64,000 nucleotides of DNA, from NCBI GenBank assembly GCA_964016875.1, contig OZ024724.1, positions 5,566,501-5,630,500 on the forward strand, read 5' to 3'. The notes beneath the pieces were generated by a model, which saw only the letters and a list, made by a program, of their open reading frames with translations, did not search any database and was not told the DNA's origin. The first letter of the stretch is position 1, and every line of letters begins with the position of its first letter. Origin of the DNA: Fallopia convolvulus (Eukaryota; Streptophyta; Magnoliopsida; Caryophyllales; Polygonaceae). The translations under genes were made by a program, and so were the position numbers. This document shows, one piece after another, positions 10,549 through 23,069 of this stretch.

Positions 10549-11250
10549 TGATATGCGTGAAATGGTCGTGCAAATCACGGCTATGCAAAAGAGTCCTAAC
10601 AATCCTAAAGACTGTAGTCTTAGGGAAGTAAGGGTCGAATCCACATGGAGGAGATTTATCTTTTTATGTGAATTTTATGTCAATTAAAGTAAAAGGGGTT
10701 TTTAGAATTAAACTAACTATTGAGAATGCAAAAACTATCAAAGCAAATAAAGTTGGAGTTTTTATCAAATTAGGGAAAACACTTAGTCAACCAGAGATCC
10801 ACATTCGTATGACAAGTTGATCATCGATTCACTCAATATCGCATGCATATGGAATTCCAATTCCTTTTCAAAGATAATTAATAGAACAACCAGATACTAT
10901 CAATCCTAACTAATTGAATAACCCTGAAACTATCAAGATTCAATTCAAAAGCAGCATTAAGAACAGGAATATAATCAGGATACAATTCTAGCATAAAACA
11001 ACCAGATTTTATACTAGAATGCAATTTAACTCTCTTCTGCAACAGACTAGCACAACCAGTTACTAGTACAATGCAGGTTGCTACTATGAAATAGAGAAAC
11101 TCAACCAGTAATTTCTCTAGATCCAGCAATTGAGATTCAATATCAACAACCCTAGAAATTGCTGAAATCAATCACATAAACAATTCAAACAAGAGAGAAA
11201 AATAATTCCATGCAATAATTCCATGATATGATGAAAACGAACAGACCCTT
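10549..11250 (-). mobile_element. 5' LTR of the Athila-type element (outer end not fixed)
   Basis: The inner edge is set by the PBS and by identity with 6471-6758. Sequence beyond 10836 has no second copy, because the 3' LTR is truncated there, so the outer edge is only estimated. It lies before the repeat that begins near 11255. Confidence 0.65.
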
Positions 11251-11553
11251 AGTACTTCCCATTGGGAGCATTAGAGATGGTAAGACATTTTCACTCTCTT
11301 GTTGGAAACTATCATACCTATTAGTATCATGCATAAGTTTTAGAAACCAATATGAAAATCAATGGGTCAAAAAGTAAACCAAATTCAACTCATTGTTTTT
11401 GTTAAAAATAATATAGTTTTTAAATATTATAATATATTTTGTTCTTAAATATAAAAAGTTAAAATTTTTGACCCGTTTCATTGATCTGAATCCATCCAAA
11501 GCCCACATCGACCTACCTTATTTACTCATAAATTTTAATCATCCCATTGGAAG

Positions 11554-11974
11554 TAGACGTGTAAATCGGGTCGGATTGGGCGGGTTTGGGTTCGGTTTAA
11601 TTATGGGTCACGGGTCAATCGGGTCGGGTTGTAGCGGTTTTCGGTGGGGTAGAGTTAATCAGCGGGTCTAAAATATCCTTTTTATGATTATTAAAATCAA
11701 TTTTTAATTAAATAATAATATTTAAATATAATATATTATTTATATTTATATTAATAATAAAATATATTATAATCTTCGAAATGAATTTTAAACTTTTTAT
11801 AAATATACTAAATCGGTTAACCCAACGGGTTTCGGGTTTCAACCCAACAGGTTTTGGGTTCTATCGGGTTCAGTTAATTTCGAGTTTCGGGTTCAAATTT
11901 TTCGGGTCTTGACCCTAAAATTATTGGATAGTTCGAATCGAGTTAGCTAGTTAGGTCAATTTTTAAGAGCTCTA
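11554..11974. mobile_element. hAT-like MITE rich in GGGTCGGG/GGTTCGGG
   Basis: This 421-bp block is full of GGGTC and GGGTT cores. It starts TAGACGTGTAAATCGGG and ends TTTTTAAGAGCTCTA, whose complement TAGAGCTCTTAAAAA is an imperfect inverted match of the start. It is flanked by ATTGGAAG (11546-11553) and ATTGGGAG (11975-11982), an 8-bp duplication with one mismatch, as for hAT elements. Confidence 0.6.
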
Positions 11975-12320
11975 ATTGGGAGCATTAGCGACGGTAAGAC
12001 ATTTCCACTCAGTTTTCCAGTTGGAAGCCACTACTAAAGCAAAGAGGGGGTTATGTTCTTCTTATGACAAACGAAGAGCACAAGCAGCAAAGCACTGATT
12101 TATATATCTCCAATACATTAGAATAAAAACATCACATTTTTTTGTTGGATTAAATCTCACACAACATAAGGAACCAATTAAACACACACATGGTGCATAA
12201 GAGTAAATTAATCCAACTGAACACATACGAACCAAACACGCACACACACATAAACTCCCAGTAACACAAGAGCAAACACCAGAGCCGATCTGAAAATTTG
12301 AAGCCATATATAGTAGCTCA

Positions 12321-12905
12321 CTACATTGAAAATTGCCGCCCAATGAGGAAAGCGAGATAAGCATCAGTAGTAGCAGACCTGATCTGATCCTCGCTTAACA
12401 CAACAGCATTCCAATCACCGAAAGCCACATCCGGGCTCTTGGTATTTTCACCATAACTAGTCAAGTGGAAGTAACGAGCCAAATTAAACAAGCCAGAGCC
12501 TTGAAACGCCGGTTCCCTTTTGATAGTGGCAGCTAGGAAGCCCAAGTCCGCAGAGTTCCTGCACCGGGCCCGAACGCCGTACACCCTCTCGAGGGCGTCG
12601 AGGGAATACTTGATCCCGACGCCGACGAATGAGAGACCGGGGAGCTGAAGGAACCTGGAGAGTGATGAAGGGATGGATTCTCTTCCGATGCGGCCGAGTT
12701 GAATAAGAAGACATATGTTACCACTTGCAAGCTTTAGGAGATCGATTTCAGCGTTGGTCTGTTCAATGTCCAATCCAACTACGTGCCCTCCCTTGTTGAC
12801 ACTCGACAGCATGAGTTCTCTAAGGCCAGGCAAGAGCTCAAGATCGGCAGAGATTATCCTTGTTTGGACCTCACGTTCTTGGATTTTGAACATGTACGTT
12901 GACAT
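12321..12905 (-). CDS. 3'-5' exonuclease domain (WRN-exo/RNase D-like) protein, probably catalytically altered, 194 aa
   Basis: An intronless ORF encodes a protein of the DEDD exonuclease superfamily, close to the small plant Werner-exonuclease-like proteins of about 200 aa. Exo I is visible as VVGLDIE (residues about 42-48), then the core FVGVGIKYSLDALERVYG (about 95-112), ADLGFLA, and the C-terminal block LSEDQIRSATTDAYLAFLI. In active members Exo II carries Asp a few residues after VGVGI, and Exo III reads Y-x-x-x-D. Here the Exo II Asp appears displaced (KYSLDA), and the Exo III Tyr is Ser (IRSATTD). The fold is likely kept, but activity is doubtful. No transposon features surround it. 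The length suits the family. It could be a young paralogue or a decaying duplicate. Confidence 0.75.
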   Translation of the reverse strand: MSTYMFKIQEREVQTRIISADLELLPGLRELMLSSVNKGGHVVGLDIEQTNAEIDLLKLASGNICLLIQLGRIGRESIPSSLSRFLQLPGLSFVGVGIKYSLDALERVYGVRARCRNSADLGFLAATIKREPAFQGSGLFNLARYFHLTSYGENTKSPDVAFGDWNAVVLSEDQIRSATTDAYLAFLIGRQFSM

Positions 12906-13096
12906 TCTTAGAAGCTAGAGGCGATGGGTTTTGGGAATGCTTTGTGAGGGAGAACGGAGACTAGGAAATGGTAAAGTAAATACTAATGAGGGTTGATAAA
13001 ATAAAGGTGGGTGATTAAAAAAAAAAGACACAAAGAGTAAAACTGACAAAGGGAAATAGGTAAAAAAGCATGACGATTAGAATATTATAATATATC

Positions 13097-14363
13097 TGAT
13101 TGGAATGCGTATGTGAAGGATTTCTGGGTGGATAACGTCGGTTGGAACTGGAACTTGTTTGCTCATTTGCTGCCTAATGACGTTTTGCTGCGTATTGCTG
13201 CTGTCGCTATTCTCCCTGCTGATGTTATGGTGGAAGACGTACGTGCTGAGTTGGGCTCATATTGCTGATGGAAATTACTCTGTTGCTACTGGTGTTGAGC
13301 TGATACGAGGGAACTTGTGAGGTGCTTCTTGTGGCAGGTGTACAATGGAGGTATAATGTCCAACATGGAAAGGTGACGGCGGCACATTACGACGCGTGAT
13401 GATTGTCCGCTATGCCCTGCCGAGGCTGCTGCAGTGGAATCCTATGAACACCTTTTCCGCAATTGTACGGAGGTAAGAAACTTATGGTTGGCATTTCATG
13501 CTACTGATGTTGTGTATGATTTCTTTCAGATGTCTTTCGCGGAGTGGCTCCGGTGCAACGTGATGATAACTGGTAAATTTGGGGCGGCCGAATGGAGTAC
13601 GACCTTTAGCACAACGTTATACTGGGTGTGGCGTTGGAGGTGCGCTAAAGTGTTCGGTGAGGAAGTGCGAATTGGGAATAAAGCGAACTTCATTCAGCTG
13701 CAAATTAAGGAATACGGCCAAGCTGTAGATAATTTTTCTGCCACCCCCTCTCGTTCAATTAAGGTTTTGCAGGAGATTTCTTGGGTTGTTCCGAATGAAG
13801 GTTGGATTAAACTCAACACCGATGGTTCGGTCAAAAGTGGTAATATGGCTGTTGCGGGCGGTGTGCTTAGAGACCATTATGGTCAATGGGTTACCGGTTT
13901 CGTGCACAACATTGGCTCTTGTTCGGTTCCTATGGCGGAGTTATGGGGAGTGCTTGATGGCTTGAAGATTGCGTGGGAGAAAGGCTATCGGAAGATTATC
14001 TTGGAGTCCGACTCGCAGCTTGTCGTGGGTCTTCTTAATTCTCCGGTGAGTAAAATTCATCCGTTATATAGCCTGGTACTTCAGTATCAAGGCTTTATTA
14101 GTAGGGATTGGACGATCCAATTCCGTCATGTGTATCGAGAGGCAAATTCGGTTGCGGATTGCCTAGCGTCTTATGCTTTTCATTTTCCATTGGGTATTAA
14201 TGTATTGCTTGTCCCGCATGAGGGGGTTAATTTATTGTTGTTTGACGATGTAAGGGGTCGGGCTATCCCCCGCTTGAGTACTACTTAGCCCATTTTTACA
14301 TTATTAATAAAATGCTCCCTTGAGGAGTCGGAGAGTACCGCCTCTCCTTCTACCAAAAAAGAA
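13097..14363 (+). mobile_element. 5'-truncated LINE with perfect 18-bp target duplication
   Basis: The insertion is flanked on both sides by AGAATATTATAATATATC (13079-13096 and 14364-14381). It is truncated at the 5' end, carries the end of ORF2 (zinc-finger and RNase H part), an AATAAAA signal near 14308, a 3' motif CTTGAGGAGTCGGAGAGTAC and an A-rich tail. The same 3' motif occurs inverted at 29263-29345. These marks fit target-primed reverse transcription. Confidence 0.93.
13434..14288 (+). pseudogene. LINE ORF2 C-terminus (zf-RVT end and RNase H), 284-aa open fragment
   Basis: The fragment starts in the zinc-finger region (ESYEHLFRNCTEVRNLW) and runs into an RNase H (RVT_3) domain: IKLNTDGSVKSGNMAVAGG, then MAELWGVLDGLKIAW, then ILESDSQLVVGLL, and the late motif VYREANSVADCLASYA. 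The D-E-D carboxylates expected for RNase H are present. Sequence 13097-13433 is the same protein region in broken frames. It is a remnant inside the insertion, not a host gene, even though this piece is open. Confidence 0.88.
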
Positions 14364-14442
14364 AGAATATTATAATATATCAACAAAAAAAAGGGTATTA
14401 TATTCCATCCGTATTATAAAACTTGTCCTTTTAGTAATTTAT

Positions 14443-16082
14443 TAATAGCTTGTATTTTAGAGCATTTTAGAACATGAATTTAAAAATTTAGTTGAGTTTT
14501 ATGCATTTGTCTCATGTTTTCTAGTGCTTTTTGTTTTGTTTCCGTTTTAGATGTCTATACACATATCTTTATGCTTTTAAAGAACTTTGGAGAAGTTGGA
14601 GCTTCATTTGGACGCGTTGGAGACATGACGGAATCAAGACTTCATTATAGAACGCAACGGGATCGGACACGAACCATCTAAGAGCCAAAAGGAAGAAACC
14701 ACACGGTCCTGGCTAAGGTCGTGCACCAAGGTGCATGGTCGTGCATGTGGTGTTAGAAAAACTTTGGATTGTACGGCCCAACAGAAGACTAGGCCAAGGT
14801 CGTGCGCCCTAGGCGCACGATCGTGCGTTTGGCCTTAGAGAACGTTGAAGGTTGTGCGTCTATAGGTGCATGACCGTGCGTCATACAGGTCAAGGTCGTG
14901 CGTAGTCCAGGGTCGTGCGCCTAAGACGCACAATATGGAGAAAAGCGTCCAACTAGTTTTGTATCCATTGCATACATGAGTTTTGATCCTTGATTTTCCT
15001 TATTTTAATTTTCCTTGACTAATCTATTGTGAATTTCTGAATTCAAGCTTAAAGTGGTTGTTAATATACACCGTCTTTAACAACCTTTTCATCAATTAAC
15101 CTAGAAAACTTTCTATGTCAAGTTGCTCATGCAATTAAGTTCAAAGCATTCAATAGAAACATAGTTCATGAATTCCACCGTCTATTCATGAATTTTTGTG
15201 ATTAAATTTTTCGCCTTTGATTAACCTTATTCCACCGTCTATAAGTTTAATCAAAGGATTCATCCATGAATAATCAAATTCCACCGTCTATTTAATTATT
15301 CTAGTTGTAATTCAACCTAGAAGTAAAATAGGTGATCAAGTTATTATAATCCTAAGTGAATTTAATCAATTAAGCACGGAGAGATTCAATCTAGTCAAGG
15401 AAAATAGAAATAATTCAAATCTCACAAACAATCATGCATACAACTTCAACTAACTAGTTGGACATGTGAAATTTAGCTAGAAATCGACATTAAAGAAAAA
15501 TAAAACTTACAAGAGTCAAATTTCTCTTCAATTGCAAATCTAGGGTTTAGTCTCCCACAAATCTCCAAATTCTTCAATAGCATAAAACTTTAGCAAAAGA
15601 TAGCATAATCCTCAAATAAAACCCTAGGGAAAGTATTTATATTATGTCTAAGAATATCCAAAAACATTAACTAAAGTCGGCCCATAAGATCACACGAGGC
15701 CCAAGTCAACGTCGCATCAACGCGCCAGAGCGCGGTCTGGTCCATTGAGAGGCGGTCGCGCTATTAGGCTTTTGGCCACGCTCCACCTGCAGAAGCTTCA
15801 CTCCTCCAACGCGGTCTTGGCCTTCAATCCGTGGTTTGCCACTTCACTCTTGTCTTGTAATTCTTGCCTCCGACCTTCTCTTCAACACTCCATATGCATC
15901 CCGAGGTCCGGTCCTAAGCCTTTCATCCACCGTCTTCCACCTACAATTATGCACAAAGACGCGTAGATTCCGAATTAAACGAAAATAAAACCTAAACTAA
16001 AACTTAGAACGAAATCCTAGCTAAAAATGCATAAAACGGGAATAAAAACATTCTCTAACAACTATACCTATATGCTCTATCA
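14443..16082. mobile_element. Ty3 (Tat/Athila-like) LTR fragments in opposite orientations
   Basis: The left edge (AATAGCTTGTATTTTAGAGC) matches the plus-strand LTR start at 6110. The interior 14700-14940 repeats GGTCGTGC/GCACGAC phrases. The right edge, read on the minus strand, starts TGATAGAGCATATAGG at 16082, a second LTR start. In between, TTCCACCGTCTAT recurs three times (about 15174, 15230, 15279). I take this as two or more nested LTR pieces. The boundary between them was not resolved. No ORF of interest was found. Confidence 0.5.
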
Positions 16083-16117
16083 CCTAGGGTTTTCGTTTTG
16101 CTTCCGGGCCGCCTCTC

Positions 16118-18026
16118 ATGGCGTTGGCGGACGACGCCGACAAGCCTCCTACCCTGCCGGACATCTCAGTGACGGCGATGGACATTGATCCAACAACCAA
16201 CCAATCCATACAAGCCTCCAATCCAAAACCTCACTCGCCAACTTTGTGCTCTAATGAAGAGCTTTTGCAAAATCAGCAACACACCGCATCCCTTCAACAG
16301 GCCTCTTCTAATGGAGGGATAAGTTCGGCATTGCCTTCAACAGTCTCTTTTAGAGACAAAGTTGATGGAGTTGTATCATCATCGTCTGACTCAATCTCTG
16401 CCGCCCTCGCCAACCTCAAGGAACGGCCAGAACTCTATGATACTAACGATGATGAGATACCAGAAAATGACGATCCGGCATGCCCGACAATTACATTGAT
16501 GAAGCAAGAAAAGTGTGAATTACGCCGACCTTGGGACAATACGCTGATCATCAATATGTTTGATCAAGGCCCCGGTTACGTGCAAATTAAAAAGGTGCTG
16601 GAACAGAAATAGAAGCTAAAGGGAGAATTAACTCTTGTTGACATTGGTAATGCTCATTATGTGGCGAAGTTTACCAACATGGAGGATCTGAACCACATAA
16701 TCATTCAAGGCCCGCGGATGATACGTGATAATTATCTGATGATTCGGAGATGGGTTCCAAATTTCGATCCATTCGAAGATACGGCTAAAATCCTCACTGC
16801 ATGGATTCGTATCCCAGGCTTTAGCATGGAGTATTTCAATGCGAAATTCTTGAGTCGCATTGGTAATACGGTTGGCAGAGTCATACGCATTGATAAGACG
16901 ACAATGGATGCTGATCGAGGGCAATTTGTTCGACTGGGGGTTGAGATCAACTTGGAGCATGCTTTATTGTCAAAGTTCCATTTTAGGGGACGAATGTGGT
17001 CCATTCAATATGAGGGAATCCGATCTCTATGCTATGAATGTGGTGTCATAGGCCACACAAAAGAGAGATGTCCATTGCTAACAACTCCAATCCAAGTTCA
17101 AGAAAGTGAAGAAGAAACAATGTTTCCGATCAGGACCATGAAGACTAACATTCCAACATCTCCGATTGACGAGCAATTTGGCCCTTGGATGCAAGTGAAA
17201 AAGCCTTTTCATAAGCCGAGGGCACAACACCAGCATGGGGACACTTCATCTAAGCAAAACCAATCCAATCATCAAGCTACACCAGTTCATGAACAACGCA
17301 AGGGCTCACACTTTTCTGCCTTAATGCAAATTGACGCTGGAGTGCCTAATCCGGATAATCCGGAAACTAGCAAACAAGGCCAAAACCACCACTCCGGTAA
17401 GGGTAAATCTATAATTCCCGACAAGTCAAAGGCAATTGCTAAGGCACCAAACAAGCAGCCGAGTTTGGCTAAGATCGTTATCTCGGAGGCAGCAGCAAAT
17501 GTGGCTAGGGTTGATCCTAAAGATCTAGGTGCTAGAATTATGGAGGAGAAATCCCAGGAAACTACACAATCTGAGCATCAGGGAAATAAAAACGCTAAAA
17601 AAAGATAAGAAAGATTCGCAGGGTATCACACTATCTTCTGTGATCAAGCCAAACAAGAAACAATCTTCCGTCCCTATCACAACTTCCAAAGATATGGAAA
17701 TCCGCAAGGCCTAACTTATTGCGGAAAGCGTTGATCTTATGAAAGATAAGCCAAAAAACCCTAGCTCGCTTCCCCCAAAACAAAACACATCATCGCAGCC
17801 CCTCCAAACTACACCTATTCGCCGAACCAATCATGAACCACCATCTGAGACTAGAAACGAACCTAGTCCTGCACAAGTCAAGTTTGATGGTCTTGAACCA
17901 CCGGACGGGACCGGTACTCATGACTTTCCCCCGTCTAGCAAACTGAATGACCTTGGAACTCCTTCTAATGAATGCGGAGACCCAGCCAATATTGTGTCGG
18001 GTCTTGATTCCAACTCAAATCAGTGA
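16118..18026 (+). pseudogene. LINE ORF1 (DUF4283 and CCHC knuckle), two stops and one frameshift
   Basis: The start MALADDADKPPTLPDI lies 35 bp from the element start. A single in-frame TAG at 16610 separates the N-terminal part (16118-16612) from the DUF4283 core (16661-17608: AKFTNMEDLNHIIIQGP, then TAWIRIPGFSMEYF). A zinc knuckle CYECGVIGHTKERCP follows near 17029-17073. A slip in an A-run at about 17597-17604 shifts the frame, which then continues to 18026 with one more stop near 17712. The tail is low-complexity Pro/Ser/Lys. The product would be the LINE RNA-binding protein. Confidence 0.88.
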
Positions 18027-18116
18027 TGTGATGCTTTGCATCGCTAGAGCGGTTGTTGCCTATGAAGTCAACTCTAATTCCTTGAATGCTCCTATTTTTG
18101 GGGATTTAATAAACTC

Positions 18117-21100
18117 ATGTCCATGAATAATCTTAGTCTTTTAGTTTGGAATGTTCGGGGGGCTAGGAACGCCAATTTCATGACAATTATTAGAGATATA
18201 ATTCGACTCCACAATCCAACTGTGCTTTCTCTTGTAGAACCGAGAATAAGTGGTTGTCGTGCTGACGAGGTGTGTAGACAACTTGGTTTTGATGGAGTCT
18301 TGCGTGTTGATTCGGTGGGTTTTTCAAGAGGTATTTGGTTAATTTGGAGAACAGCGGATGTCCTGATTATTCCGATCTCGTTGAGTCCTCAACACATCAT
18401 TGTGGAAATTGTTAGACGACGGGAGGAACCTTGGATGCTTACGACAGTCTATGCTTCTCCAGACCCTACAAATAGGGCTATGCTCTAGGACATCCTTTCA
18501 ATTATGGCTCGCACAAATAATCGGCCCTGGTTGATCGCGGGTGACTTTAATGCTACAATCAATTCAAGTGAGCGATCTCGCTCTTCTGTAGGTTCGAACA
18601 GAGCCTCTATTGAATTTGCAAATTGGATTGATAATATCCAGCTCATTGATCTTGGCTTTAAAGGTCCTAAAAATACTTGGTCCACTGGTTCATCTCTGGC
18701 AACAAGCGGCCCGCTTGGACCGTGCTCTTTGTTCTAATGATTGGCGTTTACGGTTCCCTAATGCTTCGGTGCGCCATATTGTGGCACCACACTCAGACCA
18801 CTTGCCTTTGTTTATTTCACTGGCTAATGTCAATGTGGTTCATAATGGCAATCGACCCTTTCGTTTCCAAGCAACTTGGCTTACACACTCTGACTTTCAA
18901 ACCTTTTTGAAGGATAGCTAGAATGATGGTGATAATTTGAATTCTTCTTTGTCAGCATTAGTTGGTTCTTTATGTCAGTGGAACAGGATGGCGTTTGGCA
19001 ATATATTCTTTAAAAAGAGAAAACTCTTAGCTCGTCTTGAGGGTGTCTGACGTGCATTGGACATCCGATAATCTCCATGTCTTTTTTGGAGAGAATGAGA
19101 ATTTCGTAAAGATCTTGAGCAGGTTCTCTACCAAGAACAGTTATTATGGTTTCAGAAATCCCGCTCTTCTTTCCTCATAGATGGTGATCGCAATACTACT
19201 TATTATCATCTATCTAAGGTTGTTCACGTCGGGCTAATAAAATTACAACTTTGCAAAGGGCTGATGGTAGTTGGACATTTGATAGCTTGGAAACGAGCAA
19301 TTCTGTTCTCGATTTTTTCTCCAATCTCTTCAAGGCTGATGAAGTAGAGCCTCGGTATTCTACTATGTCTCCTCCAATTACCTTTCCGAATATATCTGAT
19401 GAGTTGCTTGATGATCTAAACCGCCCGTTCACTGAGACTGAAGTTTGGGAGGCACTTAGCTTAATGGCGCCTTTCAAAGCTCCTGGACCGGATGGGTTTT
19501 CAGCTGTATTCTTTCAAAAAAATTGGGACGTTGTGGGTCCACAAGTCAGCAAATGTATCCTTGATTTTCTTAATGGCGGTATTCTTCCCAATGGAATGGT
19601 GGATGCGACATCCATCTTATTCCTAAAACTGATCATCCAACATATGCTGCACAATTCAGACCTATTTCTCTCCTTAATGTTACTTTCAAGATAGCCATTA
19701 AGATGCTTGTTCATCGACTTAAACCGGTGTTGCCTTTGCTAGTATCCCCGACGCGGGCTAGCTTTATTCTGGGCCGTCAAATTAATGATAATGTTGTGGT
19801 GGTTCATGAAGTCATTCATACTTTCTCATCCTCTACAAACAATCGTGACATGATGATGATTAAGATTGATTTAGCAAAGGCCTATGACAGGGTACGGTGG
19901 AGCTTCTTGCATCTTATCCTTAAAAAGGCTCGTTTTCCTGCTCACTTGATCGACACCATCATGAAATGTCAAACACAAGGTGAGATGGAAATGTTGTGGG
20001 GCGGATCAAAAGCGGGCTCCTTCAAACCAACCCGAGGGATTCGACAAGGCGATCCGCTTTTTCCATACTTGTTTGTTCTTTGTATGGAATATCTATCTCA
20101 TATTATTCAAGAGGCTGCTAGTATTGGAGGTTGGCGCCCTATTTATGAGGGAGGTGTTGCTCTTACTCACCTTTTTTTCACTGACGATCTGGTCCTATTT
20201 GCCGAGGCATCGGTCCACCAGGCGGCTGTTATTCAGAGCTGCTTGAAGCGCTTTTGTTTTTATTCTGGTGAAATTGTGAATTATGGTAAAAGCAGTATCT
20301 TTTTCTCCAAGAAAGTTCAACCCTCGCTTCAACAAGGCATTAGTTCTTTTCTGAAAATTCCGATCATTGAGGATTTCGGCTCATACTTGGGTGTTCTAAC
20401 TATTTTTGGTCAAATAAAGTCAGAGAAGCACAACTTTTTGCTGGATAAAGTTCCTGCCCGTCTGAGTAATTGGCAATCTAAGTATCTTTCGGCGGTCGGG
20501 CGTGTCACTTTGGCTAACTCGATTCTTTAAAGTTTACCAATGTACACGATGCAATCCACTCTCGTTCCCAGGTCTATTTGTGATGCAATTGACCAGAAGG
20601 TTCACAATTTCATATGGGGATCTACTTCGGATCACCGGAAGCAACATCTCCTTAATTGGGAGGAAGTTTGTAAACCAAGAAGATTGGGAGGCTTAAGTGT
20701 TTGTTCTATGCGGGAATCCAACACCGCCTTTCTTGCAAAATTAGACTGGCGTCTTCTTAATGATCCGGAGGCTATCTGGAGCAAGGTTATACGCGGGAAG
20801 TACTACCATAACAGATCGGATTGTGACATGTTTATTCCCAAGGCTAGGTCCTCTTATTTATGAAAGGGACTAGTCCATGGTGCCTCTGTTCTGTCGCAAG
20901 GACTTGTTGTTGCAATCGGCAATGGAGAAAAAACACTCTTTTGGCAACATCGTTGGCTTCTGGATATTCTCTTGATTGACGTTGCTACTGCTAATGTGCC
21001 ATTGGAGTCCCAATTTCTCTTTGTGGCTGATTATTACTTGAATGGAACTTGGAATTGGATTGAGTTTTCCATGTTGCTTCCGGCTAATGTTCTGAAAAAG

Positions 21101-22193
21101 TTAGCTATTGTTCAGCTGATGCCTAACAACGATAGCGGTGACAAGTACTATTGGCTTCCTTCTCCTTCTGTCGATTTCAGTTCATAGACTGCTTATGATC
21201 TTGTTAGGAACGATGCTAATGACAATTATTCACCAATTTAGGCCAAATTTTGGGAAGTGCCAATCCAACAGAGGGCTAGACATTTCTTGTTTCTTTTGGC
21301 GCATAATGTGGTCATGTGTAATGAATTGCGTTGGACACGACACTTATCTGACTCTGCTGCTTGCCCTCGTTGTGGCATGGTGGAATCACCACTCCATTTG
21401 CTTCGTGACTGTCACGACATCGCTCAGGTTTGGCGTGCTTTAACCGACAATTCTATGGCATCTGATTTCTTTGTTGAATCGGATATTTGTAGTTGGATTT
21501 TCAACAACATTTGTAAGCTGGATCAGTGGAGTACTATCTTTGCTTCTATGGTTTGGTTCACTTGAAAGACGCGTAATTCCCTTGTCTTTGATCACGCTCA
21601 TGGTGTGAATCATCTTAGCGCCAAAGTCATGGTTGTTGCTGAAGTCTATTTTGTTGCTAAGCGGGTTGCTGATCAAGTCCAGCTCATTTCCTGTAACCAA
21701 CGGTCTGCATTGGATCGCTCTTAATACAGATGGAATATCTAAAAGAAATCTGGGCAAGGCGGGAGGTGGTGGAGTTTTTCGCGACCACCATGGACATTTT
21801 ATCCAAGCATACTCGCTTCAGTTGGGTTTTGGTGATGCTTTCCATGCTGAAATACAGGCTATTTATAAGGGGCTGAACATTGCTAAACAAGCTGGTTTTG
21901 AGAGGATTATCTTGCAAATAGATTCGATCCAGGCTGCAACTATTCTTCAACAAGCTGAAATTTATTCATCCTCACTGATACTTCTTCTTGTTGAAAGCGT
22001 GTCACAGTCTGATCAAGGACAACTCGTGGGTGGTTAAAATCAAGCACATTCCAAGAACCACTAACCGAGTGGCAGATGCCTTAGCAAATTTTTCTCCTAG
22101 TATTTCAACTCCCCTTGTTGAGTTATTTTATGAACATGATTGTATTGCTAGTTTGTTAGCTTTGGATGTTAACTCCTCTTTAGGGGACTAGCT
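18117..22193 (+). pseudogene. LINE ORF2 (endonuclease, reverse transcriptase, zinc finger, RNase H), degenerate
   Basis: The domains appear in order but broken by at least six stops or frameshifts. The APE-type endonuclease is at 18117-18900 (LLVWNVRGARN; LIAGDFNATIN; PHSDHLPLFI). The RT is at 19400-20530 (APGPDGFSAVFF; KIDLAKAYDRVRWSF; RQGDPLFPYLFVLCMEYL; FTDDLVLFAEA near 20177). The usual FADD box is FTDD here. A zf-RVT follows at 21257-21440 (CPRCGMVESPLHLLRDC), and RNase H at 21633-22191 (LNTDGISKRNLGKAG; HAEIQAIYKGL). The first stop is at 18486. It is not functional. Confidence 0.92.
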
Positions 22194-22260
22194 TGTTATG
22201 CTTTATTAATAATATTACCGCATGAGTCTAACTCCGTTTTCTGATAAAAAAGATAGAGGG

Positions 22261-23069
22261 TTTGAGTTTTTGACCAGTTATCTATAACTTAAGAGACAAG
22301 TTTGGAGAGATACAGTTGGAGATTTGAAGACTTTGTGGATTTTTTTGTTTAGATTTGTTGGAGTTTAATCAAGTTTTCTTGTTTGAGTTGTTTCTTCAAT
22401 CCGGTATGTTTGTTCTCATTATTGATTTAATTTCTTCTCTCTCCATGTCTAGTTAAACCCTAAATTCTAAGATTGAGGTGAACCCAACAATGATAGGTAG
22501 ACAAATCTATTAAATTGCATAATCTATTATTTGAAGCTTTGTTTGATTCTATCGTAGATGCTTATTGCCTTAGTAACTTTTTTGAATGGGAACTTGCTAA
22601 AGTTTGAGACTGAAAGGCCGGTAATAACTTTAATAAGTAGTTAGAAATGGAATTGAGACAAAAAGAGTACTTTTTCATGTTAGAACCCTAGGATTTGAAC
22701 CTGAATTTTCTCTATTGCGAAAGTATTTTGAATTCTCTTGTGGAACTCAGTTGTCATAGAAATCTTGAGATTATGTTGGCTTTGCAAGTTGCGAAATCAG
22801 ATGTCGAGTTATTTTGATCTTAAATTCTAAGTGCTTAAAGGTCTAGATTTTAATTTGCAAGTCACGAAAGTGGATGTGTAATCGAGTCTAGATACGTCTA
22901 TTAACATTCGAAAGAATTTAGTAGATACATTAGACAATTGCCTTCAAACAAAGTCAAAATTTAGATTGTGCAATCATCCTTTATAGTCTACTGAAGCATT
23001 GTGTTGGTTTTTCGTAGTTGTCTACTAATAGGGATAGCATGCAATCGTTTTAATATATTTTCTTTGTCT
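22261..23069 (+). mobile_element. Ty3 LTR-like sequence downstream of the LINE
   Basis: No gene. The stretch with a leader-like phrase GGTGAACCCAACAATG (about 22478-22493) resembles 53390-53420 in the solo LTR (GGGTTAAACCCAACAATGG), and both lie in similar T-rich and purine-alternating contexts. I read it as LTR sequence interrupted by the LTR at 23070. Confidence 0.4.

Larger units (their letters stand above)
16083..22260 (+). mobile_element. Near full-length L1-type LINE, multiply broken
   Basis: The element starts CCTAGGGTTTTCG, has ORF1 at 16118 and ORF2 at 18117, and ends after RNase H with a short A-rich tail (CTGATAAAAAAG, about 22242-22253). It directly abuts the LTR terminus at 16082. 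I found no convincing target-site duplication, so one edge may be displaced. Many stops and frameshifts show it is old. Confidence 0.9.

Noticed and set aside
13434..14288. Host RNase H-like gene
   Set aside because: It sits inside a LINE insertion bounded by an exact 18-bp duplication and has the LINE zinc-finger/RNase H order.
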